This document shows, piece by piece, positions 27,335 through 37,258 of a DNA stretch of 64,000 nt; the first letter of the stretch is position 1; every line of letters starts with the position of its first letter. The notes below the pieces were generated by a model, which was not told the DNA's origin, made no database searches, and worked only from the letters and a program-made list of their open reading frames with translations. The translations under genes and the position numbers were made by a program. Source of the stretch: Cyanidium caldarium (Eukaryota; Rhodophyta; Bangiophyceae; Cyanidiales; Cyanidiaceae); the NCBI GenBank assembly GCA_026184775.1, contig JANCYW010000009.1:1-64000 (forward strand), in the 5' to 3' direction.

Positions 27335-28579
27335 TCACGCATTCTGGGAAGCTCGCGCGCGCTCCTCAGCAAACCCGTAAAACAGCGCCTCTTTCAGCGC
27401 CTCGGTGAGCGTGGCCTGCAAGTATTCCGCAGTGGCCACCTCGGCGTCCTCTGCGAGCCGGTGTAATTGAGTCACACTGGCCCGACAGAAAGCCGCGTTA
27501 CGTCTCCTCCTCGCGTTCCGCTGCTGTACCGGTCGCGGAGAGGTGCGCGTCACCGCACCCGCTTGCGGCATCCGTCCCGAAATGCTCGCTGCCGGCCATT
27601 CGGTCTCCTCGTCCTCCTCCTCGTCCTCCTCCTCCTCTTCGCCCATCATCGAGGACTCCGGTTCCGCAGACACCGGCGGCGGCGGCGGCGGCGGCAATGA
27701 CGATGACACGCGCTCACCACCTCTATCCCGCCAGGACGCGGCCGTGGCGACCGCCGGGAAGCGCTCTTGCCGCACGGCCACCTCGGCGCTTTCGGTCTTC
27801 ACCAGTAAATCGCCCACCTGGTCGGCCACATACTCCCGGGCCAACCGCATGCTGGACGATGCCAGCGTACTGGCCCAGTACTGGCGCTGCAGCCGCCGCA
27901 TCCACGCCGCGTCCGCCGTCGACTCGAACAACGACACCTCCAGTGCGTAGTAGCGGTGCGCGTGCACGCCGTAGTCGTCCTGCTTCTGCAGCGGAATGGA
28001 CGGTGCCGCCTCCGCCGACATCTCCGCAGCACCGGACGGAGTGTACCCCTCGGGGTAAGTGCGGAAAGCACCCAACTCCACACATCCCGAGGCCATGGTG
28101 CGCAACGGGTCGATCACGATCGCCAGCCACGGTTCCTGATGTCGCTGGTTCAACTCCTGCGTGCTGACGTCGATGCCCGACAGCCAGCAGCCGTACCCCG
28201 GATGCGAGTGATACCACCCGATGAGGTGCTCGGAGTGCACGCCCTGTCGCTCGCACTCCTGCACATACTGAACCATGTACTCGTTGGCGTCGGCTTGTGC
28301 GTTCACCCGCGTCTCCGTGCCCTGCACCGGCAGCGCAAACGCCGAGGTCACCACCAGCGTGCGCGCATCGCCACCCAACCGCCCTTGCAGCATGCCCATC
28401 ACCTCCTCTCGCCCTCCAGCTACACAGTGCGTCACCATGCGCATCAAAGCCAGCGACGACACTTGCACGCGGGTGAAGCAGCGCGCATCCTGCAACCACG
28501 GCCGACCGGCCCGCAGCCGCCCCTGCTCCGCCGGGTCGTGCGCGTATAACGCATCCGAACACTCCACGTAGAGACTCAT
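27335..28579 (-). CDS. CSN5: COP9 signalosome subunit 5 (CSN5/JAB1)
   Basis: Zinc isopeptidase of the COP9 signalosome that removes NEDD8 from cullins. 414 residues. The JAMM site is complete: Glu59 in EVMGMLQG, then HSHPGYGCWLSGID (124-137) with His124, His126, Ser134 and Asp137. QELNQRHQEPWLAIVIDP follows as in other CSN5. The C-terminal half carries a low-complexity insert: eight Pro, then about fifteen Glu/Asp (GEEEEEDEEEDEE), absent from typical CSN5 (~335-350 residues). The C-terminal helix (TQLHRLAEDAEVATAEYLQ) used for assembly is present. ATG start. Convergent with metaxin, 65 bp. Confidence 0.95.
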   Translation of the reverse strand: MSLYVECSDALYAHDPAEQGRLRAGRPWLQDARCFTRVQVSSLALMRMVTHCVAGGREEVMGMLQGRLGGDARTLVVTSAFALPVQGTETRVNAQADANEYMVQYVQECERQGVHSEHLIGWYHSHPGYGCWLSGIDVSTQELNQRHQEPWLAIVIDPLRTMASGCVELGAFRTYPEGYTPSGAAEMSAEAAPSIPLQKQDDYGVHAHRYYALEVSLFESTADAAWMRRLQRQYWASTLASSSMRLAREYVADQVGDLLVKTESAEVAVRQERFPAVATAASWRDRGGERVSSSLPPPPPPPVSAEPESSMMGEEEEEDEEEDEETEWPAASISGRMPQAGAVTRTSPRPVQQRNARRRRNAAFCRASVTQLHRLAEDAEVATAEYLQATLTEALKEALFYGFAEERARASQNA

Positions 28580-29116
28580 AAAGAGAGACTACTCTCTGAT
28601 GGAGACAGAGGAAATCGAATCGGAAGCACAACCTATTCTCGGTGCTCCCGGTGTTCGCATCGTGTGTACCACGGTGCCGGGCCGGAGGTGGGCAACGCCA
28701 TCCGTCGACGACCACCGCCGGCCGACACGCTGCGCACATCGTCGTCGTCGCGTTCCCCGCGCGTGGATGGGCGGTCTGCGGAGCGGTGGGAGACGGAGAG
28801 CGACTTGCTGACTGTGATGAAGCGTCGGGTTATGTTTATCGGGGGAGTTGTGGGTAGCCAGAGGGGCAGCGTCGGGCTTGGACAGAGGTCTGAGGTCCGA
28901 GGAACTTGGGGTTGCCTCTGTTCCAGCGGGCCGCGATGGGCGGGGGGAGTGGCGGCCGGCGCAGGATGGTACCGCCGCCCGCCGAAGCGTCGTCGGGAAG
29001 ACCGACTCGGACTTGAAAAATGGACGTCCGTGCCCATCACCACGGGCGCTAGGCACTTTCGACGAAATAGTCGACGTACACGCACGGTGCACTCCGTGCG
29101 GCCATGTCAAGCCACC
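28580..29116. promoter_or_regulatory. Divergent promoter region, CSN5 / RUS
   Basis: About 540 bp between divergent genes. The RUS frame is open through it to a GTG at 28664, with in-frame ATGs at 28817 and 28832. I treat it as non-coding but the first part could encode a transit peptide. Confidence 0.35.
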
Positions 29117-30895
29117 ATGCCGCCCATCGACTCGCGGTTTCGGCAGTTGGGCACGGTGCTTATGGCGGCGGCGTGTGCAGACGCGGTCATGACCACCTCA
29201 CTTATCATGACCCTGGTGGTGATGGCGACGGCGGTGCGCTCACGGGGTATGGCTTGGCGACGCTCGCTGCCGCCGATGCCACCGGCGTCGCTGGGGCCGC
29301 TGGTGGCCATCGAAGAGCAGGGACGTCGGCGGCGTCTGTTCTATTACAGCACCGCGGCGGTGACCGCCGCCCCGTTACACGCCCTGCCGGATCCGCAACG
29401 CCGACATCGGCGCGCGGGCCCGCTGCAGGCGGTGCTGGAGTCGCTGCTCCCCGAGGGTTACTTTGACCGCTCGCGCGGCACCCCGCCGGTCTCCGACGAC
29501 TACCTCCCGTTCACCATTCTGCACTTTGTGCAGAACGTGGTGCACGCGGCGGCGTCGGTCATCGCCACCCAATCGATGTTGTATGCGGTGGGGCTGTCGC
29601 AGCGCGCCACCGTGGGCATCTCCGGCGCGGTGCAGTGGGTGCTGAAAGACGGTCTGGGGCGCATCGGCGCCATTGTGTTCGGGTCGGTGCTGGGCAATCG
29701 GTACGACGCCGACCCGAAGCGATGGCGCATGCGTGGCGATGTGCTGTACACGTTCGGAGTCGGCACCGAGATGATCACCCGTCTCTGTCCGCAGTACTTT
29801 CTGCTGGTGGGCACCATCGCCAACACCATCAAGTCGGTGTCGTACATGATGCGATTGCCGACGGCGGCGGCCATCCGGCGGAACTTTTCATTGCGGGAGA
29901 ATTTCGGAGACCTGTCGGCCAAGGCCAACGCGCAGGAGGTGCTGAGCATGCTGGTGGGCACGTTTGCCGGCATCGGGTTGTCGTACGTGCTGGGGAGCAG
30001 TGTGCGCGGGATGTTCGCTTTTTACGGCCTGTACGCGTCGCTGTTCGTCTGGTTCAATTACTGGTCGCTGCGGGTGTTGCAGATTCGCACGCTGAACCTG
30101 CAGCGCTGCCTGATCGCCATGCGGCACTACTGGGACTCGGGCGGCGAGGAGGTGTTGTCGGTGGCGGCGGCCAATCGGGCCGAGAGCGTGCTGATACCGT
30201 CGCGGTGGGCGGCCGCGCGCCGAGTGCGTTTCGGCTGCCGCCTCGCCGACGCGTTCCCGACGCGGCCGGCGCTGGAGCAAGCCATTCGGCGGCAGCGGGA
30301 ATGGCGACACGACTGGTATTGCGGCCAGCAACCGCCATCGCAGCTATCTCCAAGTGCTCAGCCGGAGGACCGGTATTTGTTGGCGACGCGACCCGACACC
30401 GGCACCGTGTACTTGGTGCTGCACCGGGATGCGGGCGTGCTGGATGAGGTGCGCGCGCTGATGCACGCCAGCTATCTGGTGCGCCGCAACTGGGGCGCGC
30501 TGCCCGATCTGTCCCCGAAGCGGGTGCGCGAGGCGTACATGGCGGCGTGCACCCACACGCCCCTTCTGCTGCAGGCGCTGCGCAGCCGCGGCTGGAATGT
30601 GGACGAGTTTGTGCATTCGGGCGGACTGGGGTGCCGCTCCATATGGGGTCGCGACTTGTGGGACGCAGATGGCGACAGGAAGCATCGAGAGAGCGCGGAG
30701 GCGTCTCCGGGAACACCAGTGCACCCGGAGCTGTCACCACCGCCGTCGACCGAGAGGGGGCTCGAGGGCCCGATGCACGCGCCGCCAGCTCAAGGCGACA
30801 CGGCCGCCGAGGCCGAAGCGCAGACGCTGCTGCCGCTGGGCGTTGCGGCGATGCCCGAGATGCCGCCGATGCCGGAAGTGGTGGACTTGTTGTAA
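29117..30895 (+). CDS. RUS family (DUF647) membrane protein
   Basis: Root-UVB-sensitive family, a conserved eukaryotic family (human RUSF1, plant RUS1-6) of incompletely known function; plant members act in early seedling development and vitamin B6 or auxin homeostasis. 592 residues from an ATG with a GCCACC context. The family core is clear: WVLKDGLGRIGAIVFG, GNRYDADPKRWRMRGDVLY, IKSVSYMMRLPTAAAIRRNFS, ENFGDLSAKANAQEVLSMLVG. Several hydrophobic segments lie in the middle. The C-terminal domain includes WNVDEFVHSGGLGCRSIWG-like sequence and ends in a Pro/Met-rich tail. A start at 28817 would give 692 residues. Confidence 0.9.
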   Translation: MPPIDSRFRQLGTVLMAAACADAVMTTSLIMTLVVMATAVRSRGMAWRRSLPPMPPASLGPLVAIEEQGRRRRLFYYSTAAVTAAPLHALPDPQRRHRRAGPLQAVLESLLPEGYFDRSRGTPPVSDDYLPFTILHFVQNVVHAAASVIATQSMLYAVGLSQRATVGISGAVQWVLKDGLGRIGAIVFGSVLGNRYDADPKRWRMRGDVLYTFGVGTEMITRLCPQYFLLVGTIANTIKSVSYMMRLPTAAAIRRNFSLRENFGDLSAKANAQEVLSMLVGTFAGIGLSYVLGSSVRGMFAFYGLYASLFVWFNYWSLRVLQIRTLNLQRCLIAMRHYWDSGGEEVLSVAAANRAESVLIPSRWAAARRVRFGCRLADAFPTRPALEQAIRRQREWRHDWYCGQQPPSQLSPSAQPEDRYLLATRPDTGTVYLVLHRDAGVLDEVRALMHASYLVRRNWGALPDLSPKRVREAYMAACTHTPLLLQALRSRGWNVDEFVHSGGLGCRSIWGRDLWDADGDRKHRESAEASPGTPVHPELSPPPSTERGLEGPMHAPPAQGDTAAEAEAQTLLPLGVAAMPEMPPMPEVVDLL

Positions 30896-31004
30896 ACGAC
30901 GAATGATGAACGGAAGTTGCGGGTAATCTACACTTTACAGATACGACTGCTTGGCGACTGCGCCGCTCGCCGCTGCCGCATTCTCCCCTCCTCAGCTCCA
31001 CGCG

Positions 31005-31460
31005 CTATCCTTCAAAGTACTGTGCCATCTGCACGCCCCGGCATCGCAACCCGATACGCTTGTAGAACGGCACCATGTCCTCGCTGCAATACAGGGTCAC
31101 TTTGTAGCAGGCGTGTTCATCACGCGCCCGTCGCATCAACTCCAGCACCAGCTGGGTGCCCAGTTGCCGTCCGCGATACTCCGCGTGCACCACGACATCC
31201 TCGATGTGGCCGGCGGTGCCGCAGGAGTGCAGAAACTTGCGCTCCAGCAGCAGCGTGGCCGAGCCCACCACCCGATCGGTGTCGCTGTCCACCGCCACCA
31301 ACGTCACGTAGCGCACCGAGTCGCTGGCGCCGAACATGGCGTCATACTGGCGTTGCCAGTCGGGCTCGCTCACCTTGTCCACCGTGCTCAGCTGAGACAG
31401 CAGCTCTCGGTGGCCGCGGTGCACGTCCGACCGGTCCAGCGGGCGCAACTTGATCGACAT
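31005..31460 (-). CDS. GNA1: Glucosamine-6-phosphate N-acetyltransferase
   Basis: GNAT enzyme that makes N-acetylglucosamine-6-phosphate from acetyl-CoA, a step to UDP-GlcNAc. 151 residues, the family size. MSIKLRPLDRSD, GSATLLLERKFLHSCGTAGHIEDVVV and YRGRQLGTQLV (the acetyl-CoA loop, R-G-x-x-x-G) match GNA1, and CYKVTLYC and PFYKRIGL the substrate side. The ATG used gives exactly the domain; the frame is open upstream. Convergent with RUS, 109 bp. Confidence 0.93.
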   Translation of the reverse strand: MSIKLRPLDRSDVHRGHRELLSQLSTVDKVSEPDWQRQYDAMFGASDSVRYVTLVAVDSDTDRVVGSATLLLERKFLHSCGTAGHIEDVVVHAEYRGRQLGTQLVLELMRRARDEHACYKVTLYCSEDMVPFYKRIGLRCRGVQMAQYFEG

Positions 31461-31964
31461 GCGCTGGAAACGAGGGCGGACTAGTATCGTTGGTGGACGT
31501 GAGTGGGGTGGATCATGCAGAAGAGATGAGCGCGCGAGCGGTGTGAGTGCAGACGTCAGCGGCGCGGCGGTTGCGGGGTGGACGGACCGAGATGCCGAGC
31601 GACAGGTGGAAGGAGCGTGGGATGGGAGCGGTATGCAGCGAGACATGGACTGGGGTGTCGGCAAAGTGCCCATCGGAGGGTGTAGCGCGAGTGCGCAGGT
31701 GCATACTATGAGGCGAGTGACCGGACGGGAGAGGGTCACCCTTGAGAGTCCCACGGTCGAGGCTTCAGGTGCGCACAGGCACGCGTCCAAAGTGGTCTGT
31801 AAGTGGACACAACGCCTCGCCGTCCCCACTTACACGTTGACCACCGTCCATCCCCCCGACAAGCATCCCCGTCGCGTCCGCACTCCTTCCACACCTCGCG
31901 CATTCGAACTGTCGGACACCCGGCAGCCGAGACCTCTCGGGCACCCATCCTCTCCGAACGTGTC
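31461..31964. promoter_or_regulatory. Divergent promoter region, GNA1 / esterase
   Basis: About 500 bp. Purine-rich on the + strand to about 31745, then pyrimidine-rich. No gene or repeat supported. Confidence 0.35.
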
Positions 31965-33104
31965 ATGGACAAACGGGAGACCGAGACCGAGTTTCGGGAT
32001 GAGCCGAGTCAGGCCGCCGGCCCGACACTGGCAGCGCCACCCTCCGTCGAATCGACGCCCTCGTCTCTGCCCCCGTCGTATGCCTGGCGCACGCGGCTCG
32101 AGCACGCGGCACGAGCGGTGAGCCGCGCCGTCGCCAAGACGCGCACCCAACTGGAACACAACTGGGAGGAGTGGACGCGCCGAGACGCACCCGCGCCCAC
32201 GCCACTCTTTCTGTGCGTCGGCGACTCGCTCACCTACAACGCAGTGCGGGCGACCGATGAGGTCCGTGAGGAGTCGGCACAGGCACCCGGCTGGGGCGTG
32301 CTGCTGCAACAAACCTACAACGGCAAGGCGGACGTGTGCTTTCGCGGCTTTTCCGGTTACAACAGCCGCTGGGTGCTGCCGCTGCTGCCGAGCATCCTCG
32401 GCGGTATGCCGCGGGAGCGTCTGCGGCTGATGGTGGTGTGGCTGGGCGCCAACGATGCGGTGCTGCCCGGCCTGCCGCAGCATGTGGACGTGGAGACGTA
32501 CGCCAGCAACCTGTACGAGATGGTGACGATGTTGGCGCGGCATGTGCGCGGTCGACGAGATGGACTATTCTGGGCGAGCAGCACCGAAGAGGCGTCGGCG
32601 GATGAAAACGCACAAAAGCCGGACCACCAGGCCACCGGCGACAGAGGAGACGGCGCGGCGCCGCAGCCAGTCACTTCTACGGCGTCACCCTGCATCATCC
32701 TGGTGACACCGCCCGCGGTGGACGAACAGGGGCGGGTACGACTGGCCGACGACGGGACAGCAGCCGGGGCGCCCGATCGCCGTAACGCGTACACCGCCGA
32801 ATACGCCCGCGCCTGCATGCGCGTCGCCAGTCAAGTGCACGTCGGCGTGCCGGTGCACGCGCTGAACGTGTACGAGTCGATGCTGGAGTTGGGCGACGGT
32901 GCGTGGCAGAAGCTCTTGTGCGACGGTTTGCATTGGAGCCGCGCCGGCCAGCAGTGGTTTCATCAGACGCTGGTGCGATTCCTCCGGCAGGTAGCGCCGC
33001 ACTTGGCCCCGGATGCGCTACCCGATGTAGCGTGTCCCTGGCGCGAATGCCTCGACCGAGGGGAACCAGCGGCTCCAGCACCCAACCCGGGGCCTAACTT
33101 GTAA
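31965..33104 (+). CDS. SGNH esterase, IAH1-like
   Basis: GDSL/SGNH-hydrolase related to isoamyl acetate-hydrolysing esterase. 379 residues. All four blocks are present: GDSLTYNA (Ser88 as nucleophile), FRGFSGYNSRWVLP (oxyanion Gly), VWLGANDAV (Asn163) and DGLHWS (Asp320 and His323). The spacing of GFSGYNSRW right after block I is typical of IAH1-like proteins. A Ser/Glu/Asp-rich insert at about 205-245 lies between blocks III and V. The ~80-residue N-terminus is charged and lacks a signal peptide, so probably cytosolic. Start is ATG (longer frame starts at GTG). Convergent with DIB1, 46 bp. Confidence 0.85.
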   Translation: MDKRETETEFRDEPSQAAGPTLAAPPSVESTPSSLPPSYAWRTRLEHAARAVSRAVAKTRTQLEHNWEEWTRRDAPAPTPLFLCVGDSLTYNAVRATDEVREESAQAPGWGVLLQQTYNGKADVCFRGFSGYNSRWVLPLLPSILGGMPRERLRLMVVWLGANDAVLPGLPQHVDVETYASNLYEMVTMLARHVRGRRDGLFWASSTEEASADENAQKPDHQATGDRGDGAAPQPVTSTASPCIILVTPPAVDEQGRVRLADDGTAAGAPDRRNAYTAEYARACMRVASQVHVGVPVHALNVYESMLELGDGAWQKLLCDGLHWSRAGQQWFHQTLVRFLRQVAPHLAPDALPDVACPWRECLDRGEPAAPAPNPGPNL

Positions 33105-33150
33105 TTCAGGCGCCATGACTCGACCAGCGTCGTAAAGCGCCGCCTATCCC

Positions 33151-33576
33151 TCATCGGCGGATATCCCGCGGCAGCGCCGCCAGGCCCTTGCCACGCCGCG
33201 CCTGTCGATACACCAACTCGGTCATATCCACCATGTCGCGTACCGACGGCACTACGCCGGTGAGCTGGTCGTGATCGCCGGTGCCGCAGTCGACGCGCAT
33301 ATGCCGCGAGCGAAAGAAGAATTGCACGGCGAACGGCGCCGTCTCCGACACGCCCCACCGCTCCGAACACTCTGGAACATGGGTGAGGTCCACCGCGTAC
33401 ACCACACCGAACCGGCGTACGTACGCGGCCGCTCGCCGCAACACCCGGTCCAGGCGTTGACAGAACGCGTCGTCCTCGTAGGCCGAGAAGCGCAGGATGA
33501 CCACCCGATCCTCTTCGGCCGCCAACACCCGGTCGATCTCCTTCACGGTGGTTACATGGGGTAGAGCGGTCTCCAT
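33151..33576 (-). CDS. DIB1: U5 snRNP 15-kDa protein DIB1/DIM1
   Basis: Thioredoxin-fold component of the U4/U6.U5 tri-snRNP required before spliceosome activation. 141 residues, the usual length. RVVILRF, VVYAVDLTHVPECSERWGV, FFFRSRHMRVDCGTGDHDQ and the C-terminal VYRQARRGKGL are hallmarks. Its presence shows that a splicing machinery is retained although the genes in this window look intronless. Somewhat more divergent than usual for such a conserved protein (for example Cys39 in place of the usual Met/Cys context). Confidence 0.9.
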   Translation of the reverse strand: METALPHVTTVKEIDRVLAAEEDRVVILRFSAYEDDAFCQRLDRVLRRAAAYVRRFGVVYAVDLTHVPECSERWGVSETAPFAVQFFFRSRHMRVDCGTGDHDQLTGVVPSVRDMVDMTELVYRQARRGKGLAALPRDIRR

Positions 33577-33943
33577 AAGTGAGCATGAGAATAGCTGGAG
33601 AGGATTGGAAAGCCTCTTTCCCCTTTCGTCAGCGTGGCCGCATTCCCTCGACTCGTACCCGACGGAACGGGCACGCTGCTGGCCGTCTTTGCGCGCACCA
33701 TCGACGATCCCGGCCGCGTGCACCGCCACTGTCACGCTCTCCCCCATCAACTGTCACGCGTGTCGGTTACTCGCGCGACGGCCTGCCCGCGCGTCTCTCT
33801 CTCTCGGCAAAACGGTCTCGTAACCGCTTTGAACACCCTCAGCTCCATTTATTCCTCCCTCGCTTGTAATGCACACTGCGCCATCTCCTTCCACCTAGCC
33901 CACTGTGCTCATTCTTCTAACTCTCCCCTCTCAACTCCCCATC
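33577..33943. promoter_or_regulatory. Divergent promoter region, DIB1 / PTH2
   Basis: About 370 bp between divergent ATGs. Pyrimidine-rich on the + strand near 33840-33940. No gene. Confidence 0.35.
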
Positions 33944-34540
33944 ATGCGGCTGCAGCGGGAGTCGCGAGGGCCGTCGCTGCCGTCGGAGACGTGGCCCGCG
34001 CTGCTGGTCGGTTTCTTGGTGGGCTTTCTGTTCGGCCGGCACCGACTGTTCAAGCGCGACGCCAAATACGGCGTGCAGCCGACGCACGCCACTTGCGTAT
34101 ACGCGACGCCGCCGGGGACGCCATCGTCGGGCACGCCCGGCCGCGCCGCCGACCACGCCGACGACCAACTGCTGGTGCGCGGCCATCGCGGCGACGACGT
34201 GAAATTGGTGTTGGTGGTGCGGCGTGACTTGAAAATGGGCACCGGTAAAGTGGCCGCGCAGTGTGGCCACGCCACCCTGGGCGCGTACCGCTCGTGCAAT
34301 AACCGCGCGTTGTTGGCGGCGTGGGAGCGCGCCGGTCAGCCGAAGATCGCCCTCAAATGCAAGACGCTGTCGGAGATGTTGGCGCTGGAACGCGAGGCGC
34401 GCCGGGCGGGCATCTCCACCCACCTGGTGCTCGACGCCGGCAAGACGCAGATCGCCGCCGGCAGTGCCACCGTGCTGGCGCTGGGGCCGGCCGAGTCGGC
34501 CCGCATCGATCGAATAAGCGGTCGTTTAAAGCTTCTCTAG
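33944..34540 (+). CDS. PTH2: Peptidyl-tRNA hydrolase 2, membrane anchored
   Basis: Archaeal/eukaryotic-type peptidyl-tRNA hydrolase that releases peptides from drop-off peptidyl-tRNAs. 198 residues. An N-terminal hydrophobic segment (about 18-31, LLVGFLVGFLFG) matches the mitochondrial outer-membrane anchor of animal PTRH2/Bit1. The catalytic domain begins at about 86: VKLVLVVRRDLKMGTGKVAAQCGHA, with the conserved Lys in LKMG and GKVAAQ, and LVLDAGKTQIAAGS near the C-terminus with the catalytic Asp. Start is ATG; the longer frame starts at GTG. Convergent with SppA, 45 bp. Confidence 0.92.
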   Translation: MRLQRESRGPSLPSETWPALLVGFLVGFLFGRHRLFKRDAKYGVQPTHATCVYATPPGTPSSGTPGRAADHADDQLLVRGHRGDDVKLVLVVRRDLKMGTGKVAAQCGHATLGAYRSCNNRALLAAWERAGQPKIALKCKTLSEMLALEREARRAGISTHLVLDAGKTQIAAGSATVLALGPAESARIDRISGRLKLL

Positions 34541-34585
34541 GGGAGTGATACACAGGAGTCGTACGCGCTCAGTCACCTCACCCGA

Positions 34586-36736
34586 TCAATCCCTCGATAT
34601 CCGCCATCGATCCCACAGAAACTGCAGCAGCCACGGCAGTAGCGCCTCCCGCGCATCGCCCGCATCCGTCTCCAGTGCCAGCACCTCCAGGTCCGACCGC
34701 GACGACGGTGCCTTCGCGTCCGACAACAGCCCCACCACGCCCGTCGCCCAGGCCACCCGCTGCAACAGCTCTTGCAGCCGGTTGCGCGACCGCGGCCGGA
34801 TCTCCACCCGCTGCACCGAGGCATCCGGCGCCAACTGCAACTGCTCCCGACACAGCGCCAACGCCCGCTCCATGCCGCCCAGCGCATCCACCAAACCGAT
34901 CTCTAACGCTTGCACGCCGCTCCACACCCGGCCCTGCGCGTAAGCATCGAACTCGTCGGCGGCGCGACCACGGCTCTCGGCCGCCTTGTGCACAAACGTC
35001 CGATAAAAGCTCTGAGCGAGACGCGCAAAGTACGCCTCCTCCTCGGGCGTGAACGGCCGATCATCCACATCCAGCTCGGCGTACCGACCGCGGCTGAGCG
35101 TCTCCCGCCGGAAGCCGATGCGCTCGAACAGCTGCTGCAGCGATGGTTTCAGCGTCACGACGCCGATGCTGCCGGTGAGCGTGAGCGGCTCCGCCACAAT
35201 ACGCTGACACCCCATGGCGATGTAGTACCCGCCGCTGGCGGCCACATCGCCCATGCTGGCCACCACCGGCTTGCGCTGCGCCAGCGCGCGCACCTCGTGC
35301 CAGATCAGATCCGACGCCAGCGCCGACCCGCCCGGCGAGTCGATGCGCAGCACCACCGCGGCAATGCGCGGATCGGTGCGCGCCCGTTGCAGCTGCTCCA
35401 CCAGCGTGTCGCTGCCGATGCTGCGCCCACTCAGCGGGCTGTTGCGTGAGCGGCCGGTGCTGATGGCACCCAGCGCCCGTATCACGCCGATGCGCGGTTG
35501 CCGCCAGGTACGCCGATCTAGCCCCAGCAGCGACGCCCGTACGTAACGATACCGCTTGGCGAACACCGCCCGCAGCTGCCGACCCAGAAACTTGCGCCGA
35601 CGTGCCCGCCGCGACTCCGCTTCCTGCTCCTCGGTGGGCGCGAAACGGCGGCCGACGTAGCGCAACTTGAGCATATCGACCACCTCGTCTTCGTACCGGA
35701 CATCCTCCAGGAAACCACGCTCGCTCCATTCCGCCGTAGTCACCGGCGCCTCGTCGATGAGCGATTGCACCGTCTGCAACGAGCCGTCGTGCCCGGCAGC
35801 CGCCTCGCCCGGCAGTCGCTGCGCCATCTCTTTGCAGAAATGTTCGTACTGCTGCGCCAGCAACGAAGTGAGCACCTCACGCTGGGCCGCGCTCATGTCG
35901 CGGCGCGCCAGCTGATCGCCCGCCGACTTGTACTCGCCGATGCGCTGCACTTGCGGCTCGATGCCGATCTTGTCCAGCACGCCGCGCAGAAACGCGCCCG
36001 ACACTTTGAAGCCGCGCAACGATAGCACGCCCTCGGGCGGCATGTAGATCTCGTCGGCGCCCAGCGCCACATAGTACTCTTTCTCGGTCGCCACCGCCAT
36101 GAAAGCCACGACGGGTTTGCCGGATTGCCGAAAGTAGTGCAGGTAGCGCCGGATCTCCTGCAGGCGCGCGTAACCGCAGGTGAGCACGCCGATCTTGAGG
36201 TAGACGGCACAGATGCGAGGATCATGCGCCGCTTTCCGCAACGAGCTGCACACATCCTCCAGCGCCAGCTTGTCCCATAGCGTGTTGGGGGCCGCGTCCG
36301 GCAGACCGTCCTCCAGCTCCACCACCAGCGTGGTGTCGCGTTTCAGGCGGATCAGTGCGAAGAAGAGGCGTATGGCCCGCCAGAACGCTTGCAACACACC
36401 GGTGTGACGCACGAACGACAGTGCGTGCGCTTCGGTCGCCAGTGGCACCGCAGGCGTTTGCACCGCCGCCGGCGGCGGAAACGTGCGCGACGCCGTGGAA
36501 GTCGCAGCGGTCGCACCGATCGAGGACGATCCGCCGACAGCATCGTCGGCCATGAACAGTGGGCGTGATGAGTGCACGCTCCGTCCCTCACCCCAGGTCA
36601 CCGGCGCCAGCAGCGGTGTTGGTGAGATGAACGGGTGAATGCAGCTCGGCCATCCGGTCACGCTGCCCAGACCGCCTCCCAGCAGCCGTCTGCCCCAGCC
36701 GTCTCGTGCGCTTCCCAACGAAGCGACAAAAGCCAT
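34586..36736 (-). CDS. sppA: Signal peptide peptidase SppA (S49 protease)
   Basis: Serine/lysine-dyad protease of family S49; in plants and algae a thylakoid-associated plastid enzyme. 716 residues from this ATG. Duplicated long-form architecture: N-terminal S49 repeat with the general-base Lys270 in IGEYKSAGD, C-terminal repeat with nucleophile Ser501 in GDVAASGGYYIA, preceded by RIDSPGGSALASD. The N-terminal ~100 residues are Ser/Ala/Pro/Arg-rich and fit a plastid transit peptide. In-frame ATGs at 36889 (767 residues) and 36553 are alternatives. The longer one begins with an extra Cys/Arg-rich stretch. Confidence 0.92.
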   Translation of the reverse strand: MAFVASLGSARDGWGRRLLGGGLGSVTGWPSCIHPFISPTPLLAPVTWGEGRSVHSSRPLFMADDAVGGSSSIGATAATSTASRTFPPPAAVQTPAVPLATEAHALSFVRHTGVLQAFWRAIRLFFALIRLKRDTTLVVELEDGLPDAAPNTLWDKLALEDVCSSLRKAAHDPRICAVYLKIGVLTCGYARLQEIRRYLHYFRQSGKPVVAFMAVATEKEYYVALGADEIYMPPEGVLSLRGFKVSGAFLRGVLDKIGIEPQVQRIGEYKSAGDQLARRDMSAAQREVLTSLLAQQYEHFCKEMAQRLPGEAAAGHDGSLQTVQSLIDEAPVTTAEWSERGFLEDVRYEDEVVDMLKLRYVGRRFAPTEEQEAESRRARRRKFLGRQLRAVFAKRYRYVRASLLGLDRRTWRQPRIGVIRALGAISTGRSRNSPLSGRSIGSDTLVEQLQRARTDPRIAAVVLRIDSPGGSALASDLIWHEVRALAQRKPVVASMGDVAASGGYYIAMGCQRIVAEPLTLTGSIGVVTLKPSLQQLFERIGFRRETLSRGRYAELDVDDRPFTPEEEAYFARLAQSFYRTFVHKAAESRGRAADEFDAYAQGRVWSGVQALEIGLVDALGGMERALALCREQLQLAPDASVQRVEIRPRSRNRLQELLQRVAWATGVVGLLSDAKAPSSRSDLEVLALETDAGDAREALLPWLLQFLWDRWRISRD

Positions 36737-37258
36737 GAATGAGGCGAAGAAGAGGAGATTCGAACGACACAGGGAGCGCAGACGGTGCAAACGGCAACTG
36801 GACCGATCACGGTGTAAGGGGATGCAAGCGCCGGAGCGTGAAACTGCATGAACCGATGGGTCAACCCTATATGAGACAAAGTATACCATTCAGAACGCCT
36901 CGGCAACGTACGCCGCCCACTCACCCCATATACGATGCCCATTTTGCGAGGCGTCGCCCAGCTGCACCTCTCCTCACTCTCATCCAACAGATCACTGCAA
37001 TTTGAACATTGCCCACCGCGCGCCGCCCTCGAAGATCTTCTTCGGGGTGTCGTGACCGCCGCGACCGATGGAGCAGCAGAGGATGCGTTCAGCGGGCGCA
37101 CCGTTCAACGACCGCGCCCGCCCTTCCTTCCTGGGAAATCCATCGAAGAATATGGAATCTTTTGGGACGAATCGACCCATTTTTGAATTCCCGCCCGGGG
37201 CAGCTTCCCGGCGCGCTCGGTCTGGGCGCTCTCGGCACGCATCCCCCTTCGAAGGATC
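36737..37258. promoter_or_regulatory. Divergent promoter region, SppA / GCP
   Basis: About 520 bp between divergent genes. A TATA-like patch (TATAT at 36868-36872 and GTATAC at 36881-36886) is A/T-rich against the GC-rich surroundings. Its position, 130-150 bp upstream of the chosen SppA ATG, would leave a long leader or place the alternative ATG 36889 upstream of it. Confidence 0.35.
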
